A stretch of DNA of 64,000 nucleotides from Anisodus tanguticus (Eukaryota; Streptophyta; Magnoliopsida; Solanales; Solanaceae), in assembly GCA_034509755.1 (NCBI GenBank), contig CM067542.1, positions 24,495,001 through 24,559,000 on the forward strand. The letters are read 5' to 3'. This document shows, one piece after another, positions 58,202 through 64,000 of this stretch; the first letter of the stretch is position 1; every line of letters begins with the position of its first letter. Position numbers and translations under genes: made by a program. Below the pieces are notes generated by a model. The model saw only the letters and a list, made by a program, of their open reading frames with translations. It had not been told where the DNA came from and searched no databases.

Positions 58202-60512
58202 ATGGAAGAGATGTTTTTAAGGTCGGCTTCATGAAAGCAAGAAAGGAAGCAAGTTTAGCGAACATAGATATGGAAAGGGATGGATTTTAACCAGTTGTTG
58301 TTAGGTTAATTCCCATTCATTCTTTAAGAGAATAGGGAATTGGCAGTGCAGGAATGGGTGATAGCCTATGACTAAAAGCGCCACGGTTTTGTTGGTTGGT
58401 TAATTGGTCACATTTATTAATGAAATGGCTTGGATTGGAATTAGTCTGGATACGGAAAAATAATTATATTAGACCGAATAAGTACATTCGATCTAATAAG
58501 TACCTTGTGTTAGAATTGAGAAATTATATGGTCCGTATATTTAGTATTCTCTTATTTATTACATGTGTCTAACCACAAGTGTATTATCATCCCCTAAGGG
58601 AACATCTTCATCATAGGGAGGAGCGCCATCATTCCCTAGTGGATTTTCCAACACCTTGTACCCCCAAAGTGGCAACTCTTTCAACATTACAACACATTCC
58701 ACTAGGCATTTCACTGTCAATAGCCATATTATCATCAAATAAGACATTAAACATTAAAGAGAGAAAATAAGTGAACAATAAGGAGTCAAATTATGTAATT
58801 TCATTTTCAAGAAGTCAAATGTCATCTTTCGAGCACCGCCATCCACATGACTATTCACATAACACACATCACCATCACAATTTTGAGTCTTATCACATGA
58901 CACTAAAGCAAAATCAAGAGACCCATTTTGATATGAAACAAAAAATGGTGGGGTGTCACATTCACTCAAATGACCAACTACATCAACATCATCGCTTGTT
59001 GGAGGCTCATTAAGCACATCACAAGATTCCTCCATTAATGGATTACTATTACAAGCACATTGATCAACACTAGTTGGTAGCATGTTACGCTCACAAGATT
59101 TACTAACATGATTACCAGAATTAAATGAACTAGTGTTCAATCATCCCTATCACAGGAAAATGTACTACCATTTAAGTTACAAGTGTCAACACTAGGTGGA
59201 CACAAATCGATCTTGCAAGAAGAGTCAATTCGGTCCTCAAAATGATCAACTAGTGTATGAGCACTCTTATCACATGCAATGCACTCTTATCACAAGTGTC
59301 AAACACTAGGTGGACACAAATTAAGCTCACAAGAAGAATCAATATGGTCATCAAAAGAATCAACTAGTGGATGAGCACTCTCGATAATGACATTATAATC
59401 ACATGACAAAGGATCATGATACTCAAAACAATGCAAGAAATCACCGAGCTTTACAAAAAGGTAAACCTTTATTTACACTCAAGTTTTCATCATGATCATT
59501 CAAATCACTTGAAGTGTTAAGATTATATATTTTACCTTGTAGCCCATATGAAAGGTTCTTCTCACCTTTATTGATCTCAACATGTTCTTTAAAGCATTGG
59601 GTTCTTCATATGAAGACTTCTTTAGAAATTCATTTCCTTGAGTACCTACAAAAGAGTCTTCACAACAAGATGACAAAGTAGAAACGTTAGATTGAATTTG
59701 TGGCAACTCTGTCACATCCTCTCCTTTTTCCACTCTTGAGTTGCCACGTTGTACTCTTTTACTCCTCTCTATATTTTATCTCTTAAATTCATTAGACCTC
59801 TTGGTTCCATAAGGAATCTTTTTCTTATTCACCATGTGGAAAGGTACGGTAATCTTACCTTCTTACAAATAGGCTCAATTTGTCTCACAAGGAGAATCTT
59901 GCTTTTCTTTCTTTAGAATTTAGTAGAACCCTTCACTCCAAGCTTCAATGTAGCTTTAAGAGGGGTATCATCTTTCTTTTCTTTGGTTGACGAGGTTTTA
60001 ATGGAATGAGATTCTTGTGAGCATTACTTATCTCTTGTTGAAGAGGCACGGGTGGGAAGAGAAGTCTTCTATATTTGTCCACGACATACTTGTGCCACTT
60101 TTTTTAATAGGATAACCCATTACTTTTAAATCAATCAAGCCCCCAAAACAAGTCACAACCTTCCAAAGGGATCACATCACACCTCCTTATCTCGACTTTG
60201 TGTAGAAATCTTTGATAAAGCTCGACTTGCATCATTCTCCCCTTTTGAAAAGAATGTTTCCTCAAATTTGAGAGATTACCTACACCAAAAGAAATCACAA
60301 GATCGAGTATGCGACTAAGATTTTGAACACACAAGGAATAAGTAGCAATTTGCAAATAAGTAGCACCTTCCTTTTCAAAACACTCCTTCTCGTGTTGAGA
60401 TTCGTAATCCCCAATATCCCCTGGTCTTTACCTTTGCTTCGAGGGACAAGCACCGCATCTAGGTAAACCATCATCTAATTGAATTGATTCCCCGGATCTT
60501 CCATCTACGAAA
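58202..60512. repeat. Array unit U15 (2311 bp, B type)
   Basis: Shares with U13 the missing gctgcgactatc segment and the ttgttagg change. One 20-bp repeat. Confidence 0.9.
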
Positions 60513-62251
60513 ATGGAAGAGATGTTTTTAAGGTCGGCTTCATGAAAGCAAGAAAGGAAGCAAGTTTAGCGAACATAGATATGGAAAGGGATGGATTTTA
60601 CCTATTGTTGTTAGATCAATTCCCATTCATTCTTTAATAGAATAGGGAATTGGCGAGCTGCGACTATCGGGAATGGGTGATAGCCTATGACTAAAAGCGC
60701 CACGGTTTTGTTGGTTGGTTAATTGGTCACATTTATTAATGAAATGGCTTGGATTGGAATTAGTCGGATACGGAAAAATAATTATATTAGACCGAATAAG
60801 TACATTCGATCTAATAAGTACCTTGTGTTAGAATTGAGAAATTATATGGTCCGTATATTTAGTATTCTCTTATTTATTACATGTGTCTACCACAAGTTAT
60901 TGTATTTGGTTACATTGAAACAATCTTCAACATAGGTGGACACAAATCGATCTTGCAAGAAGAGTCAATTCGGTCCTCAAAATGATCAACTAGTGTATGA
61001 GCACTTTATCACATGCAATGCACTCTTATCACAAGTGTCAAACAAACACTAGGTGGACACAAATTAAGCTCACAAGAAGAATCAATATGGTCATCAAAAG
61101 AATCAACTAGTGGATGAGCACTCTCGATAATGACATTATAATCACATGACAAAGGATCATGATACTCAAAACAATGCAAGAAATCACGATAAGCTTTACA
61201 AAAAGGTAAACCTTTATTTACACTCAAGTTTTCATCATGATCATTCAAATCACTTGAAGTGTTAAGATTATATATTTTACGTTGTAGCCCATATGAAAGG
61301 TTCTTCTCACCTTTATTGATCTCAACATGTTCTTTAAAGCATTGGGTTCTTCCTATGAAGACTTCTTTAGAAATTCATTTGTACCTACAAAAGAGTCATC
61401 ACAACAAGATGACAAAGTAGAAACGTTAGATTGAATTTGTGGCAGCTCTGTCACATCCTCTCCTTTTTCCACTCTTGAACTGCCACGTTTGTACTCTTTT
61501 ACTCCTCTCTATATTTTATCTCTTAAATTCATTAGACCTCTTGGTTCCATAAGGAATGTTTTTCTTATTCACCATGTGGAAAGGTACGGTAATCTTACCT
61601 TCTTACAAATAGGCCCAATTTGTCTCACAAGGAGAATCTTGCTTTTCTTTCTTTTAGAATTTAGTAGAACCCTTCACTCCAAGATTCAATGTAGCTTTAA
61701 GAGGGGTATCATCTTTCTTTTCTTTTGTTGACGAGGTTTTAATGGAATGAGACTCTTGTGAGCATTACTTATCTCTTGTTGAAGAGGCACATGTGGGAAG
61801 AGAAGTCTTCTATATTTGTCCACGACATACTTGTGCCACTTTTTTAATAGGATAACCCATTACTTATAAATCAATCAAGCCCCCAAAACAAGTCACAACC
61901 TTCCAAAGGGATCACATCACACCTCCTTATCTCGACTTTGTGAAATCTTTGATAAAGATCGACTTGCATCATTCTCCCCTTTTTGAAAAGAATGTTTCCT
62001 CAAATTTGAGAGATTACCTACACCAAAAGAAATCACAAGATTGAGTATGCGACTAAGATTTTGAACACACAAGGAATAAGTAGCAATTTGCAAATAAGTA
62101 GCACCTTCCTTTTCAAAACACTCCTTCTGTGCAGTGAGATTAAGAATCCCCAATATCCCCTGGTCTTTACCTTTGCTTCGAGGGACAAGCACCGCATCTA
62201 GGTAAACCATCATCTAATTGAATTGATTCCCCGGATCTTCCATCTACGAAA
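60513..62251. repeat. Array unit U16 (1739 bp, deleted and most diverged)
   Basis: A deletion of about 0.6 kb lies between ccacaagt (60890-60897) and aggtggacac (from 60934), with ~35 bp of unrelated filler in between. It carries many private substitutions, more than any other unit. Confidence 0.9.
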
Positions 62252-64000
62252 ATGGAAGAGATGTTTTTAAGGTCGGCTTCATGAAAGCAAGAAAGGAAGC
62301 AAGTTTAGCGAACATAGATATGGAAAGGGATGGATTTTAACCAGTTGTTGTTAGATCAATTCCCATTCATTCTTTAATAGAATAGGGAATTGGCAGAGCT
62401 GCGACTATCAGGAATGGGTGATAGCCTATGACTAAAAGCGCCACGGTTTTGTTGGTTGGTTAATTGGTCACATTTATTAATGAAATGGCTTGGATTGGAA
62501 TTAGTCTGGATACGGAAAAATAATTATATTAGACCGAATAAGTACATTCGATCTAATAAGTACCTTGTGTTAGAATTGAGAAATTATATGGTCCGTATAT
62601 TTAGTATTCTCTTATTTATTACATGTGTCTAACCACAAGTGTATTATCATCCCCTAAGGGAACATCTTCATCATAGGGAGGAGCGTCATCATTCCCTAGT
62701 GGATTTTCCAACACCTTGTACCCCCAAAGTGGCAACTCTTTCAACATTACAACACATTCCACTAGGCATTTCACTGTCAATAGCCATATTATCATCAAAT
62801 AAGACATTAAACATTAAAGAGAGAAAATAAGTGAACAATAAGGAGTCAAATTATGTAATTTCATTTTCAAGAAGTCAAATGTCATCTTTCGAGCACCGCC
62901 ATCCACATGACTATTCACATAACACACATCACCATCACAATTTTGAGTCTTATCACATGACACTAAAGCAAAATCAAGAGACCCATTTTGATATGAAACA
63001 AAAAATGGTGGGGTGTCACATTCACTCAAATGACCAACTACATCAACATCATCGCTTGTTGGAGGCTCATTAAGCACATCACAAGATTCCTCCATTAATG
63101 GATTACTATTACAAGCACATTGATCAACACTAGTTGGTAGCATGTTACGCTCACAAGATTTACTAACATGATTACCAGAATTAAAGTGAACTAGTGTTCA
63201 ATCATCCCTATCACAGGAAAATGTACTACCATTTAAGTTACAAGTGTCAACACTAGGTGGACACAAATCGATCTTGCAAGAAGAGTCAATTCGGTCCTCA
63301 AAATGATCAACTAGTGTATGAGCACTCTTATCACATGCAATGCACTCTTATCACAAGTGTCAAACACTAGGTGGACACAAATTAAGCTCACAAGAAGAAT
63401 CAATATGGTCATCAAAAGAATCAACTAGTGGATGAGCACTCTCGATAATGACATTATAATCACATGACAAAGGATCATGATACTCAAAACAATGCAAGAA
63501 ATCACGAGCTTTACAAAAAGGTAAACCTTTATTTACACTCAAGTTTTCATCATGATCATTCAAATCACTTGAAGTGTTAAGATTATATATTTTACCTTGT
63601 AGCCCATATGAAAGGTTCTTCTCACCTTTATTGATCTCAACATGTTCTTTAAAGCATTGGGTTCTTCATATGAAGACTTCTTTAGAAATTCATTTTTGTA
63701 CCTACAAAAGAGTCTTCACAACAAGATGACAAAGTAGAAACGTTAGATTGAATTTGTGGCAACTCTGTCACATCCTCTCCTTTTTCCACTCTTGAGTTGC
63801 CACGTTGTACTCTTTTACTCCTCTCTATATTTTATCTCTTAAATTCATTAGACCTCTTGGTTCCATTAGGAATCTTTTTCTTATTCACCATGTGGAAAGG
63901 TACGGTAATCTTACCTTCTTACAAATAGGCTCAATTTGTCTCACAAGGAGAATCTTGCTTTTCTTTCTTTCAGAATTTAGTAGAACCCTTCACTCCAAGC
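62252..64000. repeat. Array unit U17 (partial, B type, cut by window end)
   Basis: 1749 bp of a further B-type unit; one 20-bp repeat. Sequence continues past the window. Confidence 0.9.

Larger units (their letters stand above)
25661..64000. repeat. Tandem array of ~2.32-kb units (16 units plus one partial)
   Basis: Using atggaagagatgttttt as a phase mark, unit starts are 25661, 27975, 30296, 32633, 34945, 37265, 39587, 41920, 44239, 46582, 48925, 51256, 53577, 55865, 58202, 60513 and 62252. Lengths are 2288-2343 bp except one of 1739 bp. All units are head to tail and highly similar. The array runs off the window end. No LTR ends, PBS or transposase/RT motifs are visible. It behaves as a long-unit satellite derived from a decayed coding element of unknown origin. 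Confidence 0.95.

Noticed and set aside
25661..64000. Array as nested LTR retrotransposons
   Set aside because: No LTR ends, PBS, polypurine tract, RT or integrase motif is seen in a unit, and units abut directly with one phase.

Overview
This window looks like angiosperm nuclear DNA made almost entirely of repeats. There is no bacterial gene structure. It has two blocks. Positions 1-25660 are copies of one endogenous pararetrovirus (Caulimoviridae). Positions 25661-64000 are a tandem array of about 2.32-kb units. The viral assignment rests on a retropepsin-RT-RNase H polyprotein, a 30K-type movement protein, a capsid protein with a CCHC zinc knuckle, a TATATAAGG promoter followed by a leader of about 705 nt, and a tRNA-Met-type primer binding site (TGGTATCAGAGC). 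I cannot name the host or the viral genus.

Viral block. Positions 1-11600 read on the plus strand: end of pol, a post-pol ORF, promoter, six tandem leader copies, PBS, ORF1, ORF2, ORF3 (movement), ORF4, ORF5, ORF6 (capsid). At about 11600 the sequence flips. From there to 25660 everything reads on the minus strand. Read from 25660 downward it holds a leader fragment, PBS, ORF1-ORF6, ORF7, ORF8 (pol), post-pol region, promoter, two leader copies, PBS, ORF1-ORF4, a 2.7-kb deletion that removed ORF5-ORF7, and a pol that stops at the inversion point. PBS to PBS on the minus strand is about 9.85 kb, or about 9.15 kb with a single leader. Consecutive ORFs overlap or abut by a few bases (ATGGATGA, ATGGATAA, TAATG and similar), as expected for a polycistronic viral RNA translated by reinitiation.

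The most striking features are: (1) the leader is tandemly repeated six and two times, with unit ends at the inferred RNA 5' end and the PBS, which is the extent of minus-strand strong-stop DNA; (2) the copies carry two different modules after pol; (3) three reiterated stem-loops with compensatory changes lie upstream of the promoter; (4) the movement protein has a C-terminal tail resembling a retropepsin without its catalytic motif. Most differences between copies sit at CAG/CTG trinucleotides, which suggests a systematic consensus error, possibly at CHG-methylated cytosines. Many apparent frameshifts may therefore not be real.

Satellite block. Sixteen units plus a partial one run from 25661 to the window end. 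Each unit contains a conserved stem-loop, an internal 85-bp duplication, a 20-bp repeat present 0-2 times, and fragmented minus-strand reading frames that look like a decayed coding sequence of unknown origin. Units fall into an A type (left) and a B type (right), with a mixed unit at 39587-41919. One unit (60513-62251) has a deletion of about 0.6 kb with filler DNA.
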